The notes under the pieces are model-generated. The model was not told the DNA's origin and searched no databases. It saw only the letters and a program-made list of their open reading frames with translations. Below are positions 1-12,200 of a DNA stretch of 14,983 nucleotides, piece by piece. Location of the stretch: assembly GCF_000003605.2 (NCBI RefSeq), contig NW_003131865.1, positions 113,040-128,022 of the forward strand, written 5' to 3'. The stretch is from Saccoglossus kowalevskii. Its lineage: Eukaryota > Hemichordata > Enteropneusta > Harrimaniidae. The position numbers were made by a program, and so were the translations under genes. Position 1 is the first letter of the stretch. Every line of letters starts with the position of its first letter.

Positions 1-1814
1 AATTATAATATACACCCGCTTTTTTAACACATAGAAATGGCGCCCTTGTGTTTTTTATTATCATTATTTTAATGTGATTGTGTCGTTAATAACAGTGTCA
101 CTCGCATACCAAATTGAAACTCTTGTTAAGAAAACTATGCATCCTTTAGAACATTCATTTCAAAGATGCTTTTTATATTTTCATGCATCTGTATAGGGAA
201 AGTAGAAAAAACTAACTCGAAGTTGTTTAAAAAACACAACTCAACATTTTAGAAAGGGTTGTCATGTGTATAGTCCTGTCAACTCCACAGACACACAAGA
301 CTAGTTCTTAACTGTGAAACGTTCATATGTATTCTGCAACGCCACGAAGCGATGCGAATCGTTGTTGATTTCCTACTATAGCTTTAGGAATACACTGCAT
401 ATTTTAAAACGTTTATATTTGTTGACAAAGCAATTCTTGTTTTTGAAAGTTTCTGTATTTTGTATTTAATTCAATTGTCTAATGCGAATGATAAACTATT
501 AAAATGTGATACTGTCAGAAACAGAATTTGTTATTTTTCATGCCATGGAGAATATGTATACAGTTTCTATAATTTGCGCCATCTGCCGACGAAACGCCAA
601 TGTGACATAAGTGTGCGTCATTGTGAGGTAGTCAGTTAATACAAAAACTATTTATGATTATTTGCTACCATATGCCAAACATTCGAACATCACTTATACA
701 CCCATCAATGTCATTTTGAAGTCATCGCGAGAGGGCGTTACTAATAGGTAAGCTATATTATGTTGACTATTTTAACCAAAGTACAATTGCTTTACCAGAT
801 TATACAGCCACTTATAGACTAGATCAGTCTGCATGTCATCGCGACTTTTAATGTCATTGTCTTGAATTGCGCTCTCTATCAACTAGTGCACGTTTTAGCC
901 ACATGTAATTTTTTTTCGCTTTAGGTTTCACTAAACTAACAGGAGGGGGTTTGAAACGACTCAACAAGGAATAATGGCAAAAAATTACATGCAGAATTAC
1001 TCTCCGTTATTGATCCAGGAAGGATCGTTTTCCCCAAGATTTTTTTCCTGTGCAAATTATTTTTTTTCAATTGTCCGACCCCCAGTCTCCAATAGTCAAC
1101 CCTTAAAACAGGCAATCTAATATCACATGTGGAGATGAAGAATCTCAATTCAATCACAATATTTGGCTACGTTTGGCAGTTTTTTGTGTTGTGGGTGGGT
1201 GTGTACTTAAAAGAATTTCCTTACCCAGGTCTTAATTACTCAGACTTCATGGAAGCCACTGACAGCAGAGTGATACGGTATTCTGTGTTTCAGCACCCAG
1301 AACAATAGTCATGCGAGGGCACCATTGAAGACCCTCAAGGAACTGTGAATTAATGGTCTAATTTTCATGCCTCTTTCTATTGTCCAAGAAAGTATCATAC
1401 AGAAAGAATAGAGTCTTCAAAAACAGTGTTCACATTACACTTCTTTCTACTATACCAGGAAATATTAGATAGTATACAACATTTTGAGTCATATTCCCGG
1501 GTCATATTCAGTTTGCACATGACAATTTCACAAGTAAAAGTATTCAAATGTCACTTGCAAGGGCAAACAAGGAGTCTGTGATCATTGTACTTCATCATAA
1601 TGTTCAAGACCAAAGCTTAAGCTGATGCCAACAAGGAAAGAACTGTACTGCATTTTCAAATACGTTACATAGTATTATTCAACCAACCAATCAATAAATT
1701 ATTATTATTATTATTATTTGTCGCCAATGTTGTAACATAAAATAAGGAAAAAATTATGCATGAACAGTCCCTGTTAGTTATCAAAATTAAGATATATAGT
1801 TTTGTTTAAAATAC
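1..1814. other. Non-coding flank, nothing recognised
   Basis: AT-rich sequence with stops in all frames and no ORF resembling a known protein. A short ATT microsatellite lies at about 1696-1718. It may include the end of a neighbouring transcript, but no supporting signal stands out. Confidence 0.6.
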
Positions 1815-2445
1815 TTTAGTTGGAACATAAACATGTCAGAGATATGGATCAAGAAGCTGATTTAACATTAAAATGATTGACATTCAGTCATCTTGTATCA
1901 GATCGTCAAACGAGTATTTGTCCATATTGAGAGATATTGCTCTGGAAAAGCATTAATTAAAACTAAATGGCCACCTATCGCCCATTTTGAATCGGATCGT
2001 CAAACAAATACATCTGTATATCTATGACATGTTGTATAATGAATATATAATATTTGAACACAAGCAGTCAAAGCGTGTCAGAGATACGACACTAGAACCC
2101 ATTCATTAAAACAAAATGCCCTTCAGTCGGCCATTCTGAATGCGATCTGAAAAACAAAATGACATGACAAAGTTCCATAATGTCTGATGCATGTACCAAG
2201 TTTGAACAAAATCCATCTGTAAACAGCCAAGATCCAGTTTTAAAATGACAGAAATGCTTGATTTTAATAATTTTTCAGCACAAAAATGGCCGCCAGTCAG
2301 CCATATTGAATCAGATTGTGAAATAAATTCATGTACAGAGTTCAATCCATATTTCGCGTTTTCCGACTGCATTCAAACAGAGACAAATAATGAAGTTTTC
2401 ATAGACCTGCTTTGGTATGTCCAGGGTACATATCTAATGAGTTAA
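1815..2445 (+). repeat. Degenerate interspersed repeat array A (about four units)
   Basis: About four diverged units share a core of the form AAATGGCC, then CAGTC, then GCCAT and TTGAATC, then GATCGTGAAA. Cores start near 1873, 1963, 2114 and 2284, so spacing is irregular (about 90, 151 and 170 bases). Unit tails share a CATGTCAGAGATATGG-like phrase (about 1832 and 2075). The same family occurs at 8400-8850 in intron 3, in the same orientation. There is no coding potential; the open frames here are incidental. Confidence 0.75.
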
Positions 2446-3111
2446 AGATCATAATTCTTCTGTGAGTCAAATTATATCAAACACAATGAGATGGTATCCT
2501 TTCTGCCCTTTAACAACCTGTTAGGAATCTGTCCCCAAAAAGAATGACCAATATTTTAGTTTATTGTCTCAATAGACATATCAAGTATACATTGTATTTA
2601 ATATTGTAGATAAAGCCTCATGAGTATTCAGATTCAAATCTTACAAGTTACATAAAGTGATTGATCCTTTACTGTAAATGATGCCATCATGTCTTATTTG
2701 AATCAAATCTATTTGAGATTTATGAAAAATGAATGAAATGACAAACAATGATTTGCTTCCCCATTTTTTCAGACTAGAAATTGTACTTTAAATTGGAGTG
2801 CCAATGCAATATGAATTTCCTAAATTGAATTTATTCATTATAATATAAACTACTGTACATAGCAAACAGGAGTTTTGGGTTAACCTAACCTACAAATGCC
2901 ATCACACCGAAATGTTGGTGCAATATTTTTTACACATTTGTCTACAATCATTTTTGTTGTTAATTTAGGACCACATGGACACAATTTCTCCTTGGCTAAA
3001 AAGGTGATGAAAAATGTTCACAAAATCTGGGAAGATTTATGCAGCTTTACTTTGTGATAAGTGACAAAAAGGCATTTAAAGATTAACAAGCTAAGTGATT
3101 TGAGCCATTAT
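2446..3111. other. Presumed NPEPL1 3' UTR and downstream flank
   Basis: AT-rich, with no ORF. Minus-strand AATAAA motifs lie at 2830-2835 and 2560-2565. The right-hand part is probably NPEPL1 3' UTR; its end is undetermined. Confidence 0.5.
2830..2835 (-). terminator. Candidate polyadenylation signal AATAAA for NPEPL1
   Basis: This is the first canonical AATAAA on the minus strand after the stop codon, 276 bases downstream. A second one lies at 2560-2565. No clear GU-rich element follows the first, so either or neither may be used. Confidence 0.4.
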
Positions 3112-3264
3112 CTAGACTAGTTTCATCTTCTTGGAAGCATTTTCCATAATTTCTTCATCATCTGTGTTGCCCAATGGAGATACAGACTGCAGAAGTGGAG
3201 TATCAAATGCACGCCCAAATAAGGAGAGAAGGAGTGCGACGCCATAACCAGTTGCTCTCTCTCC
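3112..3264 (-). CDS. NPEPL1: NPEPL1 terminal coding exon 11 (residues 477-526, stop TAG)
   Basis: After a CTTTGACAG acceptor it reads GERATGYGVALLLSLFGRAF, matching the GERATGFGVALLLALFGRA block of vertebrate NPEPL1. An acidic stretch (TDDEEIMEN) and a short basic tail, KKMKLV, follow, then TAG at 3112-3114. The acidic-then-basic tail has the same layout as the vertebrate protein, although its sequence differs. Confidence 0.94.
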   Translation of the reverse strand, partial: GERATGYGVALLLSLFGRAFDTPLLQSVSPLGNTDDEEIMENASKKMKLV

Positions 3265-6200
3265 CTGTCAAAGATACAGAGGACATGAAACATTAAACAT
3301 AGCTTAACTATTACAACCTTGCATATCTAAATTAAATAACAAAAAAAATGATGTACATATATTTTTGTTACATATCACATGCACGAAATAAGTATAAAAG
3401 TTCTAAAATAATGTAATAATATATCTAAGCATTTTGCAAGAAAAAAATAATAGTACATCAACATATCAAAGTAAAATTTGACAAGAAAAATATATTTACA
3501 ATTTAAACAAATAGCTTGGTTAAAAATGAAAACAAACATTCATCCAGAAAATCACCCTGGGCAAAGCAAATACTCACACTGTGTACGGGTGATGCCATGT
3601 CAATGTGTAACCAAACACCTGGGAAATCAAATCCTATATGAGCACCAATGAAGAGACCAGCACAAGAACTTTGTGCATTACCTCGATCCTATTAATGTAT
3701 CGAAGGAGACACAGAAAATAAACAGGTCAGAACTCAATGATTAACACACACCAACATGTCGTACTGTGTGTATTTTAAAAATCACAATAGTATTAAAGGG
3801 GAAGAAAACACAGCCTTTTCATGGTATCCATGTCAATAAACTGTATTCTGACAATCATTCTGTGATATTGCGTTAAAAATATACCAAGCTGTATTCCTGT
3901 AACAAGGGTCTAAGTTTGCCCATTAACTTGGCTTCCAACCATTGTAATGGCAGTGGTTTTATTTACAAGAGTGTCTCAGGTAATTAAGAAAGTTAGTAAA
4001 GAATAAGTCTGATAACTCACAGAAACAGAGTTTTTCATGTCAGCCACAGCACTGGCAAACTCATTGAAATGAATCTCAGGGCAGTATACAAGAGGGAAGA
4101 CAAGATCACCAGAGTTCTTGCCAGCTTTGACACATGCTAATTCCCATTCTTCTCGATTGGTCAGTATTGCTCCATGGATTTTACCCGTTGAAATACCTTG
4201 AGCACCAGTTAATGTTGCCATGTCAACAATAATATCCGACTTTAAATCTTTACTTGCATATGACACCTGTAAAAGATTTAAATAATAATTGACTTGACAG
4301 CATAGATAGCATTACATCTCTAGCATGTAGAAACATCAAGATGGGGCTGTGAATCCTCCTACAATGGATAGAAATCAATCTAATGGAATGTCTTAAATCG
4401 TAATCTAGCTGCATAAACCTAGCCTACATATGATAAATTGTAATAATACAGGCAGTCACTATAGATATGAAGACTGCTGATATTAAATGATGTATTGGTA
4501 CAAAACTGTCAACCAGCAAATAGATTTTCAGCTTATTGTTGTGCATAAAAATATTTCCTACAATTTGTACCACCAAACACATCACAAAAACTCAAGTTCA
4601 GATATTATGTGTGTTCACCACACACATGGTTATGTTCATGATTTAAATTGTTACTAGACTGCAATTTACATGTCAATTTACATGTCATGTCATTATAACA
4701 GACGAAAGAAAATCATTGAAACACATGCACTTCACAAAGCATATTTTTAAAATGACAATCTATACCAAGTTTTTAATACTATGTTAATATCTATATGAAG
4801 TTATAATGGTATTTATTACACAGAATGGTTCAAGATCACACAATAAGCGACAGCGATCATAAGGTCGAAAGCAGCCTGTATCTTTAACACTAAAACACAA
4901 AGAGCACGTTCAGTGCATTGATACATGTATATTTTTCAAAGTCCCAAGAAAGTCGGAAAAAAACAAACTCAAATTACAGCCCTTTACATCACTCATATTT
5001 CTCCAGCGGAAGGATGTAAAATACATTCTCAAGTCTTCATGGTAATTAAGACAAGTGTTATTGTACCTACCCCATCAGCCAATACCAGCCTCCCTTCAGC
5101 ATCAGTGTTGTTAATTTCAACAGATCTTGGAAAGGAAAATGTTATTCAGTTACAATTAACATGAATTTTTTACATGTCTGATGTAAATTGTCATGCAATA
5201 TGTAGAGGTTATTCACCGTCAACAAGAAAATATCATGTTATATCACAAGTTTTCATATTTGATATTCTCACGAGTCGGCTTTCAGAAAATACCATAGTTG
5301 CCTGCCCCTGTATTCTCTGGTGACCCACTAATTTAATTTCTAGATCTTTGAGTGACAGTATACCTGTAATGCATTTATCCTATGGTGGCTAATCAACTGA
5401 CATAACATAATTACCTTCCTGAGTACATGACATGGATATCATCTGGTCTCGTTGCTATGGGACCAACAGAATTCTCTGCTAGACACAAGACAGCATGCAG
5501 ATTCTCTTGAAAACCCTGAAAGCAACAATTCATTGTCAGTGGATCATACCAATTATAATCACATTATACTCTTAGTAATTGTGATTAAAATTAAATAAAT
5601 GATTGAAAAAAGTAAAAAGTATAAAAATTAGCAAATAAAACATTGACACTAAAAACAGCAGAAATCCAAGAAATTTATCCAACTATAATGACTTCATCTC
5701 TTTATTCAAGTGTACAGATTTATGACTTAAACTGACATGCTGCAACATTCTATTACCGGTATGTAAATTTAAATTAAATTAGTAAATCAATCAATCCATG
5801 GAATGGAATTATCCACTGTCTTGTTTGCATCACACATGCTGAATCACAGCCTGCTGTAATATAAATACATAACAAACCCACCTGCTGAACAGCTGCTTGA
5901 AAAGCTCCTAAGATTGCAGCAGCACCCCCACAGTCCCGTTTCATTCCTGGCATAGTTGTCTGAAATAAAGATGGAGACAGTATATCAGCAAGATCCATGC
6001 ATAACACAATTATTCCATTCAAATGTGTACTCAATAACAATTTCATCTAGAACTTTTCATGACAACACTTGGCCTTTAACATTATACTTTTCAAACCATT
6101 TTAGCATTTCTTCTGAATTCAAAGAATAAGAGCACACATTTAAAGTGATTTTAAATTTGTTTTCTAACTTCTTCGCACTCACCCAGAGTGACCTGCAATG

Positions 6201-9200
6201 CATTTGTTATTTACTTGTTTCACCAACTAAGCTAGTTAACAGCCTTCAGTGTTTTTCTACGGCCAATACAACACAGTATCTCAACCATCATTCGCTATAG
6301 TTTCAAGAGCTAAAACAATGAAGATTGTTATGTCTACAAAGTTTATATTCCTGACATTTGTTAATAGAAATAGTGACAATTGTAGGATGCTATTGTTTTC
6401 AGACTGATTATGTACAGTACACAATTACAGTAGTTTTGATGACAGAACATTGCGATGGGATGATGTTTGCTGATAATGAACATTTGCAGTTACCTAATAC
6501 CAGTTTTATTTAAAATTGCATGTTCTGGTTGTTTAATCATATAAAATAAGGTTTTCACAACAACAAAAAACTACTGATATTGGTATGACATGATAATTTC
6601 CACATTTTGAATCACATATACCGAGTGACTTACAGTGATATCAATAGTTTGTAAACAGAAATCCACGTGAATTTAACGATGTCAAACCACAGTCCCTCAA
6701 CAAATTTGTTCTAAGGTGTTAATCCCCCAATCGCTGGTAACAGTGCACTTTATACTTGTGGAGTGAAGCCGATGACGTCATAGCATCACGGCGTCTTCTT
6801 AGATTCCGTTCTGCTCGAGTAAATCTTGTGTTGAGGGACTGTGGTGAAACCAACCTAAATATGCAACTGCGGATGTCGAGGTGCTGTCACTAATATTTAC
6901 ATGAGATGAATGTAATTGGTCAAGACATGTCATAAAATTATTAATTTTGGCATTTATTTTCTTTCCCAGCATGAAATATTTGTTTAGAGAAAAACTGCCT
7001 TGAAAAATGCAAAAATGGATGTTTTTGGAGCAATTTTAAAGCATTATTCCATAAAAAATGAATAGTGATAGTAATCATCAGAACTAGAAAGCCCCAACAA
7101 TTCATTATAACCATAAGTATGTCACATATGTACGCAAATGAAATTTAAAGATATGGTGAAAACTTTTCATGATAGGATAGGCCCCAATGATAAATGGCTC
7201 AAAAATCATCATTTTCATGAATGTTTGTCAAGTTGTTTCAATGGTAGCCAACCCTAATTCAGAACTTTAATTTTGAAAAACAAAATACTCCCTTGTCGGC
7301 CATTTTTTATAAAAAGGTAAAACAGATGAATAGGAATTTGCTTTGTTATTGTCCAGTTGGTGGTCAAGACATCAATTTGGGTGAGCTTTTGCCACAGTGT
7401 TTTAGACCTCCTGCAGTGGCTGGTTGGCAAAAGTTACATGTGGTTTGTGTAGATAATCGGATAACACGCACTCACCTTGCCCTTTATACTAAGACCACCA
7501 GTGTCATAGACAATGCCCTTACCAACCCATGATATAGTCTGTGTTGCATTATCTGGTGTATAACTAAGTACAGCCAAAGCAGGTGGGTTGATAGCTGCTT
7601 TCCCAACACCATAAATACCTACAGTTTTAAAAGTGAAAATATTTTATGAATTTTCTCTTCACAGCACAAAGTAAACATGACATAAAGGGTCATACTCTGG
7701 ATGCACAGACAGGCATACATACACACATGCATGCAATCACATTTTTTGACTTTGTAGTTTACCTCCAAATCCTTTCTTATTCAGTTCTTCGCCTCGGATT
7801 ATAGTAGTTTTCACATTTTTACCAATAGACTTGAGTTTCTCCTGTACTTGATGTATTTCCTACAAAGATGGAGGTATATCAAGTCAAACAGAGTATGGTA
7901 CCTCTTTTTGAGACAATAACAAGGGTTGTCAATTCGTAAGTTAGTTGTTACAGTGTCATGTAGAGTTGCAAACATTTTTACTGATTAATCTAATTAAAGT
8001 GGAATTGTTATAACAGTGCAGTGCATCAGGGTTCTCCCACGGTGCACAAAATTCTGTAGGGTGCACCAAGGAACAAGCAAGTGGGCGTGGCACCTACACT
8101 TTAATCTGGTTGTGTGAATGCACAACCACAATGTGTGCATGCAATATACAAATGCAATTCGATTGGATCATATGTTAGAAAAAAATAGTTTTCCTATTTG
8201 AGTTGATCAGATCTTCACAGGACAAGCAAAGCAAAATATGAATAAACAAGTCAATAACAAGTAACCATCCAGTTTTTAGTGACTGTTATAATTAGTGCCA
8301 AATTATTTACACCCTTGCAATGGACATGATACAAAATGGAGCCAGTTTATTTGTGTGATTCCTTCCTTTATTCAGCCATGACATTTATAGTGTACTTCTA
8401 AAAAAGGATAATCAGTCACCTTGAATCACAATCTGAAACAAATGTATGTGCAAATGTGTTACATGATGTATGTCCAAAGTTTGAACATGGTCAGTCCAGT
8501 CATGGTAGCAATATGGCTCTAAAACAGCAATCGTTAAAAACAAAATGGCCATCAGTAAGCCATTTTGTATCAAATCTAGGAAAAAATTATGAGCTGCATC
8601 AAGGACCCGTTATGTTTAATGAAAATACCAAGTTTGAATGAAATATGTCTATGCACGCCTGAGATTTGGTTATGGAATGGAAATGATTTTGATGAACTTT
8701 TTTGCACTAAAATGGTGGCCATTTGGCCATCTTGAATTGGATCATGGAACAAATGCATGTGCATATGTGATATTATGTGTGTGTCTGTGAGAAGTTTGAG
8801 TGAAATTGGCCCAGGCATGTCTGAGATATAGATGCGAACAGATGTAAGGTGAAATTGGTGAAATTATAATAAAATGACAAAAAAATCAGATTGTAGTATG
8901 ACTTACTGTTATGAAATCATCTGTGTTCATTTCATTACAAGGTGTGTCAACAATCCTTTGTGCTAGTCTAATTGATGCAGCAGATGATTCTAAAGTACTC
9001 ATTTCTGATTCCGTCAGTGGTTTATCCTTGTCATCACCAACCAAGATAAACTCAACTGTCACTGTGCGAGGGCTAAGCTTAGCACTACCAGATTTACGAG
9101 TAAATAAAGGAAATGCTCGGGCAACTGCGCATCCAGATGCATAGACATTACTTCGCTGGCACACCAACTGTTAATAAAAGTTAATAAAAAAACAGTACAT

Positions 9201-12200
9201 GTAATTTACTGTATTTTTCAGTTTTATAATACAACATAGATATGATGATACATATATGATGAAGTTCTCCATTCATGTGAATTCCATGCATGCATGAATT
9301 GAATGTACATCATCACAGTACGCAGTAGACATTCGGGAAGGTTCAATTGTGGAAACAGAAAAGAGTGAGATTAAATACTACTATATTCAAAAAGACAATA
9401 CACATATACATGTAATAAATACTTGTACATTTGTTGTTCACAGTCTGGTTTATCAACGAGCACCTATGGCCCAAGTTTCATTAAAATCTGGTAAACGGTT
9501 ATAAAAATTAATTAGGCATAAATTTTGACTCTAAATTAATCAGGTCTGTGGATTATCCAAGAAAACCTTTATACCAAATTTCATCAAATTTGATGAGTGG
9601 TAAAAATAAAAACAAATTTGTAGAACAACTATAAATTTGATAATTTATGCAAATTATTTAATTAGAATGCACAAAATTCAACCCTAAATAAATCGCATTT
9701 GTGTCTTACTACAGAGAAGCTACATACTAAGTTTTATGTAAATCGTTTGAGTGGTTCTTGAGATAGCTGTGAAGAGGCTGAAAGTCTAGTAAACACCAAA
9801 ACTAATCCGAAGACATATTAGTTTCATTGAACATACATACATACACACACACAGAATAACCACAGAGACTCCCATTGTGTGTTTCCACACAGGAGTCAAA
9901 AGTTAATTAACCAAAACAAAACCAAATCAGTAATTACTGGGTACCGTACTTACCACTACATTCTCATCACCAACACCAGTTAGACATGTTTTGACAAGTT
10001 TAGTAATGGAATGTGATCTAGCTGGGCAGTTATGACGACTAGATTTCAGCGGTAACACTGCCACTGTTGCATTGTTAAACCAGAGGGAACATGCATCTGT
10101 GGGCGATGGATGAAGACATCTGACAGCTGCTTTGAATCCCTGTGAGAAGAAAACCAAATTACAATTAACCTCAAATCAAAAACTATGCCCCTCTTGATGA
10201 TATTACCAGCAATATTTTACTGAAAATTGCAGCAAAACAAATGAACTGAGAGGGCACAAAGCGTTATCTGTTATGTAAATTTGCATAATGACAGTGTGTA
10301 AAGTGTACTTTTTTGTTGTTGAAAAATTAGCAATAGTTGAACACAACATAATTTATATGCCATTCACATGTATCAGTTTATGGTTGCCATGGCACCACTT
10401 ATATTCAAAAAAAAAAAAAAAATTCAAAAATATCTTACTACAACAAAAATGTAGATCTATGAGATAGCATTAATAGGTTTCAACTGAGTAACCATTGCTT
10501 AAAAATGGAATCTGGAAGACAAACAATATCAAACACCTCTGAAGAAGAAAAAGTATCAGTATATGAGATATATGTTCAGAAAATAAAAAATAAGATATAC
10601 ATCATTTTATAATATCATGTTCCTTTTATAAAAGCCAGGACAAAGATTTATTTGAAATATAAATAAAGACAACATTTATTTGACAAAACAACAAAATATA
10701 TCACAGTCTTTGCTAATCTAAACATTTACAATTTATAATGATAATTAAAAACAACAAGCAGCCTATCGGCTGAGATAGCTCCGCTGTTAGCAATGCACAT
10801 TGCAATTAAAGAACAGAAGATATCATTAGAGAATGAACAATATGCATAGTATCGAAACAATGGGGCTTTCTTGCGACACAATTAACACCTCAACCGACTG
10901 AAGTGTTTTACGTTACAGATGAATGAATGGAGATGTCTGTTTCTGTCACTTGTAGACAACTAACCTGTAGAGTTCCAACAAGTATGGGTGGGATGAGAAG
11001 CATTATATATTAAGTATCAAAAAATCTGTATCCATGTAAATATTGAGTTTGACGCACGTCAAAGTATCGGCTTATTTGTTGTTATCACAGTGGGTGACGA
11101 CTGTGTTTTAAATTCAGACAAAAACCATCGCAGTTATAGACAAAATGCCAGTGCCTGGTGATTGTTTTTTTATGCGAGGTTACAACGGGTCGAGTTGTTT
11201 TTAATTCCAGCTGAGGTCAATTTACAAGTAAACTATCTCAAACATTCCATTGTGTGGTTCACATCTTCAGAAAGCTGAGACGATGAATAGAGGAAGACTA
11301 CTTTTTGATGCGTCCTTCTTACAAGGTCATAGGAGTCAAACTGCGTGAATATTTAATTAAACATGGTTGCTTTGTTTTAACAAACGTCCTCTCAAGTGAA
11401 TATGTGACTTTGTATCAACTTCATGTTAAACTGAGCGTAGCTTTCATTCCAGCATTCCATGGTTTGTCCCCACGCTTACTTTTAAAAGTGAGCGCACTCC
11501 AGCGTTCCATTGTTTGGCTCATACAAGTGTGTGCAACAACTCGTTGTCACTGAGCGTTGTTTACAGACGCCGACAAATGAAAACACCAAAGACTAAACAA
11601 ACGTCAGAGTTGCATCTTTATCATTAAATATAATTGTAGCCGATCCTGGCATTTATCTTGCATAAATCAAAATTGTACTCTCCAAAACTCATGTATACAC
11701 TGACGACTTATGGTTACTTGAAATCAGACACGCGCACTTCTCATTACATTGTAGGTCCCATGCCCATGCCTACACGTAAAAGTGAGCGTAGTCCCTCATT
11801 ACCAGACGCGTCAATCTTACAAGGTCATAGCATTCAAACTGCGTGAATATTTAATTAAATATGGTTGCGTCAGTTTTAACAAACGTCTTGCTCATGTGAA
11901 TCCAGATTGGATTCTTTAATTTATGTTAGACCTCTGAAACGTTAAGAAAAAAAATCCTACCGACTGACCAAATTTTTAAATTTTTCGACTTGAGGGCAAC
12001 ATAAGTTTTTTTTTTTTTTTTTGGTCTTATGATTGTATTTTAAGACATTGTTATTTGTTATTCTTGCTATATGAGGTTAGGATAGCCATTTTTGATTAGT
12101 CAATGACTTTTGTAGTTTTCTTGTGAATTTTCATTGTCCTTGTTATGTATAATTATATAATTCCTTCTGAGGAATTTTACATGTTTCAATAAACAGTATT

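Larger units (their letters stand above)
5960..7475 (-). other. NPEPL1 intron 5
   Basis: 1516-base phase 0 intron with GTGAGT donor and TTTCAG acceptor. It hosts the inverted-repeat element at 6688-6843. A stretch near 7281-7310 (AAACAAAAT, then GTCGGCCATT) weakly resembles the core of the array A/B repeat. The rest is unremarkable AT-rich sequence. Confidence 0.85.

Noticed and set aside
936-1157. 73-residue minus-strand open frame
   Set aside because: No family resemblance, AT-rich context and no neighbouring exon-like segments.
2106-2445. Open frames on both strands near 2.1-2.4 kb
   Set aside because: They lie inside the degenerate repeat array. The sequence is explained by the repeat, not by coding constraint.
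1815-2445. CRISPR-like spaced repeats
   Set aside because: Units are diverged, irregularly spaced and lie in an animal genome; there are no short identical repeats with uniform spacers.
6681-6850. Assigning the intron 5 element to hAT, Tc1/mariner or piggyBac
   Set aside because: No matching 8-bp, TA or TTAA target duplication at the ends, so the superfamily was left open.
7293-7532. 79-residue plus-strand open frame
   Set aside because: Its right end is antisense to exon 5 and the remainder is intron; no independent support.
8911-9144. Plus-strand open frame over exon 3
   Set aside because: It is antisense to the strongly conserved NPEPL1 exon 3 and has no protein-like character of its own.
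10740-10800. Possible tRNA-derived SINE (GAGATAGCTCCGCTGTTAG stretch)
   Set aside because: The A-box match is poor, there is no B-box at the expected distance and no cloverleaf. Only a small CAGCC/GGCTG hairpin is present.
11310-11901. The 498-bp-spaced direct repeats as a pair of retrotransposon LTRs
   Set aside because: The copies are only about 92 bases, lack TG...CA ends, and have no primer-binding site or polypurine tract in a position that would fit.
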